Shown here piece after piece: positions 44,750 through 56,581 of a stretch of 64,000 nt of DNA. The translations under genes and the position numbers were made by a program. How positions within the stretch are numbered: the stretch's first letter is position 1; the number at the start of each line of letters is the position of its first letter. The stretch comes from Monodelphis domestica. Taxonomy: Eukaryota; Chordata; Mammalia; Didelphimorphia; Didelphidae. The stretch covers positions 48,911,395-48,975,394 of the forward strand of contig NC_077235.1 of assembly GCF_027887165.1 (NCBI RefSeq). Reading direction: 5' to 3'. The notes under the pieces are model-generated. The model saw only the letters and a list, made by a program, of their open reading frames with translations. It was not told where the DNA came from and ran no database searches.

Positions 44750-45860
44750 TAATTTTTTTAATTTGGAAAATTTTATAAATTTTATTTAATTAATTCAGAA
44801 TATTTTCCCATGATTACATGATCCATGTTTTTTCCCTTCCCTTCCCCCACCCCCTGCAGTAGCCAACATGCAATTCCACTGGGTTTTACATGTCATTGTT
44901 CAAAATCCATTTGCATATTATTCATATTTGCAATAGATCTTTTAATGCCAAAACCCTAATCATATCCCCATTGAACCACATGATTGATCATATGTTTTTC
45001 TTCTGTGTTTCTGCCCCCACAGTTCTTCCCCTGAATGTGGACAGTGTTCTTTCTCCCGAGTCCCTCAGAATTGTCCTGGATCACTGCATTGTCACTAATG
45101 GAGAAGTCCATTACAATCGATTGTGCCACAGTGTATCAGTCTCTGTGTACAATGTTCTCCTGGTTCTGCTCCTCTCACTCTGCATCACTTCCTGGAGGTC
45201 GTTCTGGTCTCCATGGAATTCCTCCACTTTATTATTCCTTTTAGCACTATACTATTCCATCACCAACATATACCACAGTTTGCTCAGCCATTCCCCAATT
45301 GATGGGCATCCCCTCATATTCCAATTTTTGGCCACCACAAAGAGCGCAGCTATGAATATTTTTGTACAAGTCTTTGTGTCCATTATCTCTTTGGGGTACA
45401 GACCCAGCAGTGCTATGGCTGGGTCAAAGGGTAGATATTCTTTTGTCGCCCTTTGGGCATAGTTCCAAATTGCCCTCCAGAATGGTTGGATCAATTCACA
45501 ACTCCACCAGCAATGCATTAATGTCCCTACTTTGCCACATCCCCATCAACATTCATTACTTTTCTTTGCTGTCATGTTAGCCAATCTGCTAGGTGTGAGG
45601 TGATACCTCAGAGTTGTTTTGATTTGCATCTCTCTGATTATAAGAGATTTAGAACACTTTTTCATGTGCTTGTTAATAGTCTTGATTTCTTTGGCTGAGA
45701 ACTGCCTATCCATGTCCCTTGCCCATTTATCAATTGGAGAATGGCTTGATTTTTTGTACAATTCATTTAGCTCTTTGTAAATTTGAGTAATTAAACCTTT
45801 GTCAGAGGTTTTTGTTAGGAAGATTGTTTCCCAATTTGAGCAATCTAAATTTTTAATGTT
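44750..45860 (-). mobile_element. 5'-truncated L1 with readable ORF2 C-terminal remnants
   Basis: The minus strand encodes ORF2 C-terminal peptides in two frames: ...HLTPSRLANMTAKKSNEC (toward 45546), then MHCWWSCELIQPFWRAIWNY and FDPAIALLGLYPKE. The latter are standard L1 ORF2 C-terminal motifs. It continues into the 3'UTR and an A-rich tail near 44755. One of the better preserved L1s here, but at least one frame break and no 5' part. Confidence 0.88.
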
Positions 45861-45892
45861 AGCTAAGACTTTGGGGACACCCTGCATATACA

Positions 45893-46125
45893 ACCAAGAG
45901 CCATTCCCCAATAGATGAGGGGGCAAAGGACAAAAGTAGGCTTCAAAATAATACAAACTATAAATAATAATCAATATACATATTGATTATATATAATATA
46001 AATATATATATAATATATATATAAATATAAATAAATATCAAGAACATGCTCCAAAACACTAGTAACAAGGGGAATGCAAATTAAAACAATTCTGAGATTT
46101 CATTTTGCATGTTGCCAATAAACTA
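45893..46125 (+). mobile_element. L1 ORF2 fragment with AT tract
   Basis: AGCCATTCCCCAATAGATGA and GGGGAATGCAAATTAAAACA are plus-strand ORF2; a TA-rich expansion at ~45960-46042 interrupts. Confidence 0.6.
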
Positions 46126-46559
46126 ATAAGGCTTAAAAATGCCCTAAGACTTTTCAACATCCCACGTTCATGCTAATTTCCTGTATATCTTATATATTGA
46201 TTTTTTCAGCAATATTTAGCGCAAGTATTTTCCAACATGATAATATTTCTTCTTATTATATCTATTGATTTTCATACACACAAAACTTTAAGCATTTTTA
46301 TATCATCAACAGATTTAGTCTTTTATATACTTTCCGCTATCCCTTGTTTGGTTAAGAATCCCCACCCCACCCCATCCCTGGCTATGGCCATAAAAGGTTC
46401 CTTTTCCTCTAATTTTTTAGGTGAATTTTTATATTCATTTGAACTTATTATGGCAAATGTTTTAAGAAGTTGAGCTAAATTTCAGTTCTGCCAAACTGCT
46501 GTCCGGTTTTCCCAGTTCTTGTCAAATGAGTCTATAAAACACTCGGCAACTATTATTTT

Positions 46560-46756
46560 AAATCCTCACCTTCTGTCTTAGAATCAATACTGTGTATTGG
46601 TTCCAGGGCAGAAGAGTGGTCAGGGCTAGACAGTGGGGGTTAAGGGACTTGCCCAGGGTCACAGAGTTAAGAAGTATCTGAGACCAGACTTGAACTTAGC
46701 ACATCCTGTCTCCAGGCCTGTCTCTCTATCCACTGAGTCACTCAGCTGCCCCTGGG
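46560..46756 (-). mobile_element. WSINE-like SINE, copy 20
   Basis: CTCACCTTCTGTCTTAGAAT, GGGTCACAGAGTTAAGAAGT and CACTCAGCTGCCCC. Confidence 0.9.
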
Positions 46757-46831
46757 CTGTTATTTTCGATTGTTTCTAAAACTTTTTGCTTATCTAGTTT
46801 GTTCCAGTGATCTATCTTTCTATTTCTTTTT

Positions 46832-47029
46832 TTTTTTTAACTTTCACCTTCTGTCTTAGAGTCAATACTGTGTATTCGTTCTAAGGCAGAAGAGTGGTAA
46901 GGACTAGGCAACAGAGGTTAAGTGACTTGCCCAGGGTCACACAGCTGGGAAGTGTCTGAGGCCAGATTTGAACTAGGACCTCCGGTCTCTAGGCTTGGCT
47001 CTCAATCCACTGAGTCACCCAACTGCCTG
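46832..47029 (-). mobile_element. WSINE-like SINE, copy 21
   Basis: TTCACCTTCTGTCTTAGAGT to CACCCAACTGCCTG, flanked by TTCTATTTCTT on both sides (~46820 and ~47031). Confidence 0.92.
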
Positions 47030-48235
47030 CTTCTATTTCTTATTATCAGGCTCTTGTGAAAAGTCCTCTTCATCATTCCTTATGGCTCAGTAATGCTGCA
47101 TTACATTAATATACCATAACAATGATTTATTATATGCGTTTTGATGAATTCTTGTCTTGCAAAAATTTATTCTCTCACTTTTATACTTTCCCTCCATTGA
47201 TTAATTTAAAAAAGAAAAAGAAATCTTTATGAGGAATGTGCATAAACCAGCAGAACTGATTTCCACATCAGCCATGGCCAAGAATATATATCTCATTCTT
47301 CATGCTAAGTCCTCTTCTCTCTGGCAGGAGGTACGAGGTGTGCTCCATTTTCAGCCCTCTAGAATCATGGTTTGTAATTACATCACTTTGATGTCTTTCA
47401 AAGTTGTATTTCTTCATAAAGCTTTGTCATCAATATAAATCTTTCTCCTACTTCTGCTCATTTCACTCTGCATCAGTTCAGATATCTTCTGAGGCTTTTG
47501 TGAAAATGTCCTTTTCATTATTTCTTATGCCATAATATTCCACTGCACTCATAGACCATATTTTGTTTCATCATTCCCTAATAGGTAGATATCCCCTTCA
47601 TTTCCAATTTTTTTAATGCGATGAAAAGAGGTACTATAAATAATTTTGTATATGGGTACTTTTTGTCTTAAATATTTTTTTGAGGTATGGACTTAGTGGT
47701 GACATTGTCAGATCAAAGGGCATAGAGCAGTTTAGTGACTATTGGGGCTAGTTCCGAATTGCTTTCTAGAATGGCCGGCCCAATTCACAGCTCCACTAAC
47801 AGTGCATTAGTATGCCTATTTTCCTGCAGTCCCTCCAATATTTGCCATTTTCCTTTTCTCATCTTTGCTAATCTGATGGGTATAAGGTGGGACATCAGGG
47901 TTGCCTTTATTTGTATTTCTCTATTTATTCATGATTTAGAGCATTTTTTCATGTGGCTGTAGCAATTCTTCCTTAGAAAACTGGCTATTCATATGCTTTG
48001 GCTGTTTATCCATTAGAGAATGGCTTTCAGTCTTACCAACTCGAATCATTTCCTAAAATATCTATCAGAAAAAGTTACTGCAAAGCATCCCCCCCAGTTA
48101 CCTACTTCATTTATATTTTGTTTGTGCAGAACCTTTTAAATTTTGCACAATGAAAATTGTCCATTTTATCTTTTGTTATTCTCTCTATCCCTTGCTTGGT
48201 CTTTACCTTTCCGTTTTTTAACCAGTACAAATTAA

Positions 48236-48478
48236 TGTTGCTGTTGTTCAGTCTTTTCGGTCACATCTGACTTTTTGTGACCCCTTTTGGGGTTTTCTTA
48301 GAAAAGATACTGGAGTAATTTGCCATTTCCTTCTCCAGATCATTTCATAGGAAAATGAGGCAAACAGGGTTAAGCAACTTTCCTAGGATCGCCCAGTTAG
48401 TAAGTGTCTGAGACCAGGCATGAACTCAGGTCTTCCTGACTCCAGGCCCAGTGCTCTATCCACTGTGCCACCTGGCTG
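48236..48478 (-). mobile_element. CORE-SINE with RTE-like tail (MAR1-type), full length
   Basis: TGCTGTTGTTCAGTCTTTTC, TTTTTGTGACCCCTTTTGGG, TGCCATTTCCTTCTCCAGAT and CAGTGCTCTATCCACTGTGC; best example of this family in the window. Confidence 0.85.
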
Positions 48479-49018
48479 TGTATGGGTATTCAAGGAGGAC
48501 TGGCACATCTAGTGTGAGGGCTTGTTGAGCCCTTTTAAGGGCTATGCATCCACCTTTGGAATCTACCTGGAATTTAATTCTCTGCTGTGGTTCCAAGAAG
48601 CTGTAACATGCATAGTGGTCACCCTATGGTAAGCTGTCTTGGAATATGGGCTAAACAAGGTTGAGGGTAATGAATGAGCCTTAAACCCATCAATGAGTTG
48701 GGGGTGGGGTCTATCCTAAGCATGTGAAGACTTCCTCTGGAGGAAAGGGTGGATGAGAACAATTTGTTCCAAAAGCCACATAGTAGGCACACTATGGAGA
48801 GCATAGCTAGCCATTGAAGAAGCCAAAGTCATGCATTTCATCTAGGGCCATTTTGACTTTTGTCCTGCCACTAGACTTGGATGACTGGAAGAGAGAGTTA
48901 AGCTAATGACTTTGGGCAACTCTGTCTCACTTCAATCCAATTCAGGTCGAAGACAAGACATCATCCAGGGGTATCATTAGCTCTCTTCTAAAACAAAGGA
49001 CAAACAAACAACAACAAA
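48479..49018 (+). mobile_element. Interspersed repeat with (CAA)n tail, probably RTE-related
   Basis: A ~540-bp block ends AAACAAAGGACAAACAAACAACAACA. Short CAA-type tails of this kind are typical of RTE-clade LINEs and match the tail of the MAR1-type SINEs. The region at 21540-21600 (TTGTTATTGTTCAAGAAGGA) resembles its start. Family not certain. Confidence 0.45.
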
Positions 49019-49077
49019 ATAATGCTTATGTTTACTACTTTATAATATAGTTGGAAGTCTGGTAATGCTATATCCCT

Positions 49078-49248
49078 TTTTTTAACCCCTTACCATCTGT
49101 CTTAGAATCAATACTGTATATTGGTTTCAAGGTAGAAGAGTGGTAAGAGCTACGCAATGGGGGTCAAGTGACTTGCCCAGAGTCACAGTGAGGAAGTGTC
49201 TGAGGAAAGATTGGAATCCAGGACCTTCCATCTCTAGGTCTGTATCCC
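49078..49248 (-). mobile_element. WSINE-like SINE, copy 22, truncated head
   Basis: CCTTACCATCTGTCTTAGAA, CAGAGTCACAGTGAGGAAGT; stops at CTTCCATCTCTAGGTCTG. Confidence 0.85.
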
Positions 49249-51969
49249 TTTCAATCATACTTTTTTCCTAATGTTTTCCCTTGAAATTCTAGACCTTTTA
49301 TAGGATGGGTATTTCTTGAATTATCTAACAGGCTCTGCCAAGGAGGGGGTGGCGCATCTACCTTCCCAACAATTTGCTTCCTTCCCCTCCTCTCTACCAG
49401 TCATCCTGAGTAAGAGAGCAAGACCACTTGCATAAGGCAAGCAGATTCTCTCTCCATCTGCCACCTACTATTATCCCTATGGTTCTTCTTATTTCTCTCC
49501 ATATGACTGTAATAATCACAGGCCATTTAGTAGAAAACTATCTCCTGTCTCCTCCTTTTGTTTTCTCATCACCCCCCTCCCCTCCAACTCCACTCAAGTC
49601 ACAATCCACAGTAACCAATAGAATTTCCATTTCACAGAGAATTAATTACCCTTCACCTTGGGCCTCTTTCACTCATACTCTGTCACCCTTCACGGAGACC
49701 CTACTTCCCTCTGATGACAATGCATCTCTACCTATTTTCTCCAGCACTGGCTGGACTGCTCTCTTCCTCTCTGTCTTACACCATGGTCTAGGAGGAACAT
49801 CACAATACTATTGGTTCCCCACTACTACTTCTGGATTCTCCTTTTGCCTATGTCAGTAACCTTTCCTCTTTTGAAGTCCACACAATTAAACTTTTCAACC
49901 CATTCAAAATTATAGTAGTAGTACACTGACCCCAAGTTGTATACCAATTCCCTTCTTTCCTAAGGAGTTTACTACTTAACTCACCATTTTCCTTTCCTCC
50001 TACTCTTATTTATATCAGGGGACTTTTATACGTAGTAGATGGTCTTTCCAACTTCCTAACCTTCCATTTACTTAACCTTTTAAAGCCCCATGACCTATTC
50101 CTTTATTCCACCTCAGTCACACATGGGCATGCATGGTCATACACTAGATCTGGAGATTACTTTCAAATGTTCCACTTCCCTAATTAGAAACTCAGACATT
50201 CCCTTATCTGACCATAACCTCCTATCATTCCACCTCTCCCTATCCTTCCCTCCTCCTCCACCTGTTCTCCCCTGTCACTGAGATATCTATTCTCTCCACC
50301 ACTCAGTATTTTCTCAAGCCATTGCCCCTGCCCTGACTCTCTCCAAACTAAAGTCAGTAGTTTGTTGTTCCAACTCTACCCTCTACTTTGCTCTTGAATC
50401 CCTTAATCCTTTGTTCTGTTATCTCTCTTCTTTGTCAAATTTTGGCCCTAGATTATGCCTGTCTTTGGCCACTGCCACTTCTACTCATGAGCCACTGAAT
50501 GAAGATGGAAGAAAGAACAAAATCCTCCTTGCTTGGATATATTACAAATTCATGTTCTCTAAACAAGACTGGGCCCTCACTGCAGCAAGGCAGTTCTTTT
50601 ATTCCTTGATTATCTATTTAACTCTATATAGAAGCTATTTCATACAGTTTCTTCCATCCTGAAGCCCCCTACTTCTCTTCCTTACTCCTTTTCTCTCAAC
50701 TGAGAACCTTGACTCTTTATTGAAAAAAAAAAAACTGAAGTCATTCAATGTGAGCTCCCTTTTTGCTCATTTTCTTTATCTCAGAACCCCTTGATACTCT
50801 CCTTTTCTCCCAGTTGCTTACAGAAAGGTGGTTTTACTCCTTTACACATATTCTTGAGCCTATTCCCATTCATCTGCTCTAGAAGATTGCATCCTCAATC
50901 ATCTCCCCTCTCTAGGCCCCTTGAATCTCCAGCCTTTATGAACTGGTTTCTTGTTTGCCTTAGAGCATGCCCATCTCCCTCATCCTTAAAAAAAACCCTT
51001 CAGTAGGCCCTTCAAGCCTCCAAGCTATCATCCTGTCTCGCCAATATTTCTCATTCAAACTCCTTGAAAAAGTTATCTACATTCACTGCCAGTACTTCCT
51101 CTCTTCTTACTCCTCAACCCTTTCTAATCTGACTTTAAACCTAATCATCTAACTGAAAATGTTCTCTGCAAAGTTACTGATATTAATCAATGTTCAAATC
51201 GAATGATCTTTTTTCAGTCCTAATCCTTATTGATCTTCCTGCTGCATTTGATGCTGTTGACCATCTTCTCTACCTGGATACTTTATCTTTTCTAGGTTTT
51301 TGTTACACTCTTCTTTGCTGGTTTGCCTCCTACCTGACTGACCACTCTTCAGTCTTGTTTCCTGGCTCATTGTCCACATCACATTCCCTCATTGTGGGTG
51401 TCCCCCAAGGTTCTCTCCTGGGTTGTCTTTTCTCTTCATATTCTTCTTTTCCTCCTTCATACTTTTCTCTTAATAACCTCATTAGCTCTCATGGGGTTAA
51501 GTATCATCTCCTTAAACTCAAAGTTTCTAAAGCTGAACTCATTATCTTTGCTCCTAAACCATTGTCTCTTCCTGCCTTTTGTATTTCTGTCTAAGGCACA
51601 ACCATCCTTCCAGTTTCTTGGGGCTTGTGATCTTGGCATTATCCTGTACCCTTCACTCTCCCTCACCACATATATTTAATCAGTGGTCAAATTTTAGTAT
51701 TCCTACCTTCATGATATCTCTCAAATTCAACCCTTTCTCTCCATTCACATATTATCTCTCACTGTAATTGAGGTCTACATCACCTCTCACTTAGATTATT
51801 GCATCAGCCTCCTATTTGTTCTCTCTGACTCAAATCTCATTACTCCACCATTATCCTCACACTGCTATCAAAGTCATTTTCCTTAAGGTCAGATCTGACT
51901 ATGTCATTCCTTCACTCAGTTAACTCAAGTGGCTTATTGCCTCTAGGATAAAATAGTCTAGCTTAAAAA

Positions 51970-52985
51970 AAAACCCTAATGGTCAAAGGATACGAATAAG
52001 CAATTTTTGGATGAAGAAATCAAAGCTATCTATAGTTATGTGAAAAAATGTTCTAAATCCCTCTTGATTAGAGAAATGCAAATTAAAACAGCTCTGAGTT
52101 ACCACCTCACACCTAGCAGATTGGCCAATATGACAGTAAAGGAAAAGGATAAATGTTGGAGGCGATTTGGCAAAATTGGGACACTAATACACTGCTGGTG
52201 GAGTTGTGAATTGATCCAACCATTATGGAAGGCAATTTGTAACTATGCCCAAAGGGCTTTAAAACAATGCATATCCTTTTATCCAGTAATAACACTACTA
52301 GGTCTGTATCGCAAAGAGATAAAAAAATGGGAAAAGACTTACTTGTACAAAAATATTAATAGCTGCCTTTTTTGTGGTGGCAAAAAATTGGAAAATGAGG
52401 GGATGTCCATCAATTGGGGAGTGGCTGAACAAATTGTGGTATATGTTGGTGATGGAATACTATTGTGATATAAGGAATAATGAGATGAACAGGAAGATTT
52501 CAGAAAGAGCTGGAAAGACCTCCATGAACAGATGCAGAGTGAAATAAGCAGAATCAGGAGAACTTGTTATACACAGTAACTGACTGTGAACCAATCAAAT
52601 GTGATTGACTTTGCTATTAACAACAACACAATGATCCAGGACAATTCTGAGGGATTTATGAAAAAGAATGCTCTCCACTTCCAGAGAAAGAATTACTGAT
52701 GTCAAAATGCAGATCAAAGCATACTATTTTTCACTTGTTTATTTGGGTTTATGTTTTGGGGTTTTGGTTTTATATAAGATCATTTACTTACAAAAACGAA
52801 CAATATGGATTGCAAGATAATGCACGAATAATCCAGATCAAATAACCTGCCAGTACCAGGAAGGGGAAGGGAAAGAAGGGAAGGGAGGGAAGGAGATAAG
52901 TTGGGTCATACAACTCATGAAAACTTATGTGGAAATTTATTACATATAATTGGCAAATAAAAAAGTATGGGAAAAAACCCTTACC
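51970..52985 (+). mobile_element. 5'-truncated L1 inserted in the L2-clade LINE
   Basis: From ~52007 one plus frame runs 153 codons through the ORF2 C-terminal region (KKCSKSLLIREMQIKTALSY; GTLIHCWWSCELIQPLWKAI; NEGMSINWGVAEQIV), then the 3'UTR and A-tail. The open stretch makes it one of the least decayed L1s here. Confidence 0.9.
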
Positions 52986-53149
52986 TTCCTTAATGGACTC
53001 TCTCAGGCTCTGTGATCCAGCCAAACTGGCCTCCTCTTCTAGTCCTCACACATGCCACTTCAACTCCCATCTCCATGCATTTGCCCTAGTCATCTCTTGT
53101 GCCCAGAATGCAGTTCTGCATCACTTGTGCACAGAGTCTCTCCTTTCGA

Positions 53150-53303
53150 TCCATCTTAAAATAGATACTGTGTATTGGTTCCAAGGCCAAAGAGTGGTAA
53201 GGGCTAGGCAATGGGGATTAAGGGACTTGCCCAGGGTCACACAGCTAGGAAGTGTCTGGGGTCAAATTGGACCTGACTATCCACTAAGCCACCTAGCTGC
53301 CCT
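53150..53303 (-). mobile_element. WSINE-like SINE, copy 23, lacking its 3' end and part of the head
   Basis: GTGTATTGGTTCCAAGGCCA, GGGTCACACAGCTAGGAAGT and CCACCTAGCTGCCCTC; internal gap between TCAAATTGGACCTG and the head. Confidence 0.85.
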
Positions 53304-53599
53304 CTCCCTTTTCTTTCTTTAAGGCACAGTTCAGATACCATCTCCTGGATGATGCCTTTCCTGATACCCCCAATTACTAGTACCCTTCTTCCAGACTACC
53401 TTGTCTCTATTTAGTGTTTGTATAGATGTGTATTTATTAACTCTCTATATGTACAAGTTGTCTTCTTTGTTAGAATGCAAGCCTTTTGCCAGTAGCTATT
53501 GTTTCATTCCTTAAAATACTAGTATCTACTGTGCTTAGTATGGAGCCTGGCACATAGTAGGTGCTTAATAAATGCTTGTTGATTGAAGATAGCATTATC

Positions 53600-54190
53600 C
53601 TTTGCTTGTTTTATAAGTACATAGCCCAAACTAAGTGAATAAAAGAAACTTTAAAAAAGGCCAATAAATGAAAATGCTCTTTAGAGGAAATGGATTTTTT
53701 CCTGGGCATTTGGCTTTGCTAAAATCTTTTGCTGAAAAGTGAAAAATTTCACCAGCCAACGTGTTTTGAAGAAATCCCATTATTTTTTAAAGTGACCAGT
53801 TGTTAGAGGTAATGGTAACCTTAGGAATAAGAAATATCGCCCCACACAAGAGGGTCATTTGATCCTTTGACTGGAACAGTACATAGCACTCACTTCAAAT
53901 GTACTGAACAGTTGACCACATTTAATTTTGCACGTATGGAGCAAAGAGTCTATATGGGCTAAGGAACAGCTGCTGGGTAATTTGTTCCACTTCAGGAGGG
54001 AGGGGGAAGGGAAATGCTCCAGCAGCTCCCTGCTGCCAAACCTTAAAATATTGCTGTTAATAATAAATAGGAGAGAAAACCTTTTAACCTTAACCCTTTC
54101 ATAGACAGAAACGAAGGCTTCAAGACTTAAAAATGTATTCTAGTTCCTAGAGCACTGACTAGTTTGGAGGTTTAAAGCATTATATTTTCC
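53600..54190. other. No gene or clear repeat recognised
   Basis: Unique-looking sequence with no supported feature. Confidence 0.35.
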
Positions 54191-54194
54191 CTTG

Positions 54195-54295
54195 CTGAAG
54201 TAGTGGATTCAAGAGCCAGATCTGGAGTCAGGAGGACCTGAGTTCAAATTTGACCTCAGACATTTCCTAGTTGTGTAACCTTGGGCAAGTCACCC
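54195..54295 (+). mobile_element. MAR1-type SINE fragment
   Basis: TCTGGAGTCAGGAGGACCTG, ATTTGACCTCAGACATTTCC and TAACCTTGGGCAAGTCACC. Confidence 0.7.
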
Positions 54296-54475
54296 CTTTG
54301 GGGGCCATCTGCTGAAACCTATGGCCTCCTCAGAATCATGTTTTTCAATAATTAAAGGAAATGTGAAATTTCAGTTAAAGGTTAATGAAAAGAAAGATGT
54401 AAAATTTTGCCCTTCCAGGTACATGTACGCCGTAAAATTTATTTGCAGACCCCGGGGCCCTAGAATTCTTGCTCT
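54296..54475 (+). mobile_element. hAT-like MITE fragment (38114 family)
   Basis: GAAACCTATGGCCTCCTCAG, AATCATGTTTTTCAATAATT and CAGACCCCGGGGCCCTAGAA; left end lost at the SINE. Confidence 0.5.
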
Positions 54476-54774
54476 AGTCTGAATATTTATGGGGTGCGGA
54501 CCCATTATTGGAAAACTATTGATAAGAGTCCTGATCGCAGTATTGGAACTGAAGTTTTGTTGAATTAAGACCTTTGAAGAAATGGGTTTATCTTCTCTGG
54601 TATTTGGTTAAATGAAAACAGAGTAAGTCCCTTATGTGCCTCAGTAGTGAGGGTGTCCTTTCATTACAACCCATGGCCAGAGGGAGACAGGCAGGGTCGT
54701 AATAACAGATGAACAGCAGAATTGAGTTACTGGCTGGTCCACTGGCTACATATTGCACACATGGTTGAAAATCT

Positions 54775-55010
54775 AGTGATTATTATCTAATAATAATATT
54801 TCCAAAGCGCTTCCTATGTGCCAGGCACTGTGCCAAGTGCTTTACAATTAGCATCTCATTTGATCTCATAACTCTGGGAGGGAAGTGCTAGAGTCACTAT
54901 CCCTATTTTACAGATGAAAAAACAGAGGCAAACAGATAAAATGACTTGCCCAACAAGTATATATGGCCACATTTGAACTCAGGTCTTCCTGAATCCAGTC
55001 CCAGCATGGT
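54775..55010 (-). mobile_element. MIR/THER-type CORE-SINE
   Basis: CTATGTGCCAGGCACTGTGC, CTATTTTACAGATGAAAAAA and TGAACTCAGGTCTTCCTGAA in reverse order. Confidence 0.7.
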
Positions 55011-55384
55011 GCCACTGGGCTTAATTTCCTTAGGCTGGGTCTTTGTACCAACAAATGTACTTGTGGCCAGGCTCATCCAAACCAGTTTGGTAGGGAGCTG
55101 GTAGAGTTTGTGCTCCACAGGCGTACACTTAAAGAAACCCAGGAAGAGGCACTGAAATCGGATCCTTTAAAAGGCAAGCTGAATCAGCACACTGGACAGG
55201 CTGAGAAAGCTGTTCCCCTCCTAGAGATGGCCCAACTTCTCTAAGAAGAGCCATCAAACTTTTGGTCAACTGCAAAATGGGGGAAATGAGTTAGATGACT
55301 TCTATGATCTCTTTGAAATCCAAGATGCTTTGGAATATGCCTTTATTGACCAACGCTGACTTTAAAGAAAAGTAGATCTTCCAG

Positions 55385-55480
55385 TAGGTCGAATCAACGA
55401 GCATTTATTAAGCACCTACAACATGCCCCAAACCCTGACCTCCTTGCTAGAGATACAAAGAAAGGTAAAAATTGTACCTG
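55385..55480 (+). repeat. Old interspersed repeat fragment
   Basis: ATCAACGAGCATTTATTAAG and GATACAAAGAAAGGTAAAAA; same unnamed family as 14750. Confidence 0.4.
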
Positions 55481-55484
55481 CTCA

Positions 55485-56350
55485 GTAGAAGTTACCTATG
55501 GATAGGGGAAGATTTCATGAACAGACAAGAGACAGAGAGGCTCATAGGAGATAAAAAGGATAATTCTGACTGTAAAATAAAAAAAAATCTCTACTAAAAA
55601 AACTAGTGCATCTAAAGTTAAAAAAGCAGGAAATTTGGGAGGCAGCTGGGTGGCTCAGTGGATTGAGTCAGGCCCAGAGATGGGAGGTCCTGGGTTCAAA
55701 TCTGATCTCAGACACTTCCCAGCTGTGTGACCCTGGGCAAGTCACTTGCCTTGGCCTAGCCCTCACCACTCTTCTGCCTTAGAACCAATATCCAGTATTG
55801 ATTCTAAGATGGAAAGTGAGGGTTAAAAAAAAGGCAGGAAATTTGGAAAAAATCTGCAGCCAGTTTCTCTGATAAAGGCACTATTTCTAAAATATAGAGA
55901 ACTGAGTCAAATGTATAAGAATAAGAACCATTCTCTAATTGATAGTCAAAAGGATATGAACAAGCAGTTTACAGAGGAAGAAATCAAAGTTATCAACAGC
56001 TAACTGAAAAAATGCTCTAATTAATAATTTGAGAAGTGCAAATGAAGACAACTCCGAGGTACCACCTCACACCCATCAGATTAAGATGGAAAATGACAAA
56101 CGCTGAAGGAGACACGAGAAAAAGGGCACACCAATGTATTGTTGGGGGAGCTGTGAATTTGTCCAATCACTCTGGAAAGAAATTTGGAAAATATTATTGA
56201 ACTGTGCATACCCAGCAATACTATTACTTGAGTTATAACCCAAGGAGACCAAAGAAAGAGGAAAATACCCCATATGTACAAAAATATTTAAAGTAGCTCT
56301 ATTTGAGGTAGGAAAGAGTTGGAGACTGAAGGGTGGTGTCAATGTCAGGA
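55485..56350 (+). mobile_element. L1 ORF2 fragment split by a SINE
   Basis: GAAATTTGGAAAAAATCTGC, AAATATAGAGAACTGAGTCA, ACCACCTCACACCCATCAGA and TGTACAAAAATATTTAAAGT follow L1 ORF2 order in the plus direction. Confidence 0.75.
55640..55833 (+). mobile_element. WSINE-like SINE, copy 24, with 13-bp target-site duplication
   Basis: Flanked by GCAGGAAATTTGG at 55627-55639 and 55834-55846, inside an L1. Confidence 0.95.
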
Positions 56351-56378
56351 GAGAAGGGGGCATATCTGAGAGGGTTTT

Positions 56379-56575
56379 TTTTAAATCCTCACCTTCCATC
56401 TTAGAATCAATACTGGGTATTGGTTCCCAGGTAGAAGAGTGGTAAGTGCTAGGCAGAGGGGGTTAAGGGACTTTCCCAGGGTCACACAGCTAGGAAGTAT
56501 CTGAGGCCACATCTGAACCCAGGACCTCCTGTCTCTAGGCCTGGCTCTCAATCCATTGAGCCACCCAGGTACCTC
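56379..56575 (-). mobile_element. WSINE-like SINE, copy 25
   Basis: CTCACCTTCCATCTTAGAAT, GGGTCACACAGCTAGGAAGT and GCCACCCAGGTACCTCC. Lies tandemly with copy 26. Confidence 0.92.
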
Positions 56576-56581
56576 CTCTTT

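Larger units (their letters stand above)
44383..45888. mobile_element. Mariner-like DNA transposon with nested L1s
   Basis: GGGTGTCCCCAAAGTCTTA at 44388-44406 is repeated in perfect inverted orientation at 45864-45882, the match extending outward (ATGC[T/A]GGGTG). The sequence resembles Tc1/mariner ends. Between the ends little is mariner; most is two minus-strand L1s (44557-44697 and ~44750-45860), leaving a few hundred bases of AT-rich body and no transposase. A TA duplication is not clear. Confidence 0.6.
46130..48235 (-). mobile_element. L1 ORF2/3' region, interrupted by two SINEs
   Basis: Minus-strand order: ATTATTTTAAATCC host flanks, CCAAACTGCTGTCCGGTTTT, CAGTGATCTATCTTTCTATT, then 47400-48235 with CCTACTTCTGCTCATTTCAC, GAATGGCCGGCCCAATTCAC and TTGCTAATCTGATGGGTATA. 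Probably two overlapping L1 copies. Confidence 0.65.
49400..53590 (+). mobile_element. Long L2-clade LINE with reverse transcriptase remnants
   Basis: About 3 kb of L2-clade sequence (49400-51965, resuming 52986-53590). At ~50120-50260 a frame reads HTLDLEITF...IPLSDHNLLSFHLSLS, an endonuclease-region motif. At 51190-51420 it reads LILIDLPAAFDAVDHLLYLD...LIVGVPQGSLLGCLFSS, covering reverse transcriptase motif A (AFD.VDH) and VPQGS. The 3' end has AAGGTCAGATCTGACTATGT and TAGGTGCTTAATAAATGCTT, as in L2. No intact frame. Interrupted by an L1 (51970-52985) and a SINE (53150-53303). Confidence 0.75.

Noticed and set aside
44890-45462. 190-codon plus-strand frame beginning MSLFKIHLHI
   Set aside because: It is the antisense of an L1 ORF2/3'UTR; the real coding sense is the minus strand.
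49428-49859. 143-codon plus-strand frame
   Set aside because: Lies within the pyrimidine-rich body of an L2-clade LINE; treated as part of that element, not a host gene.
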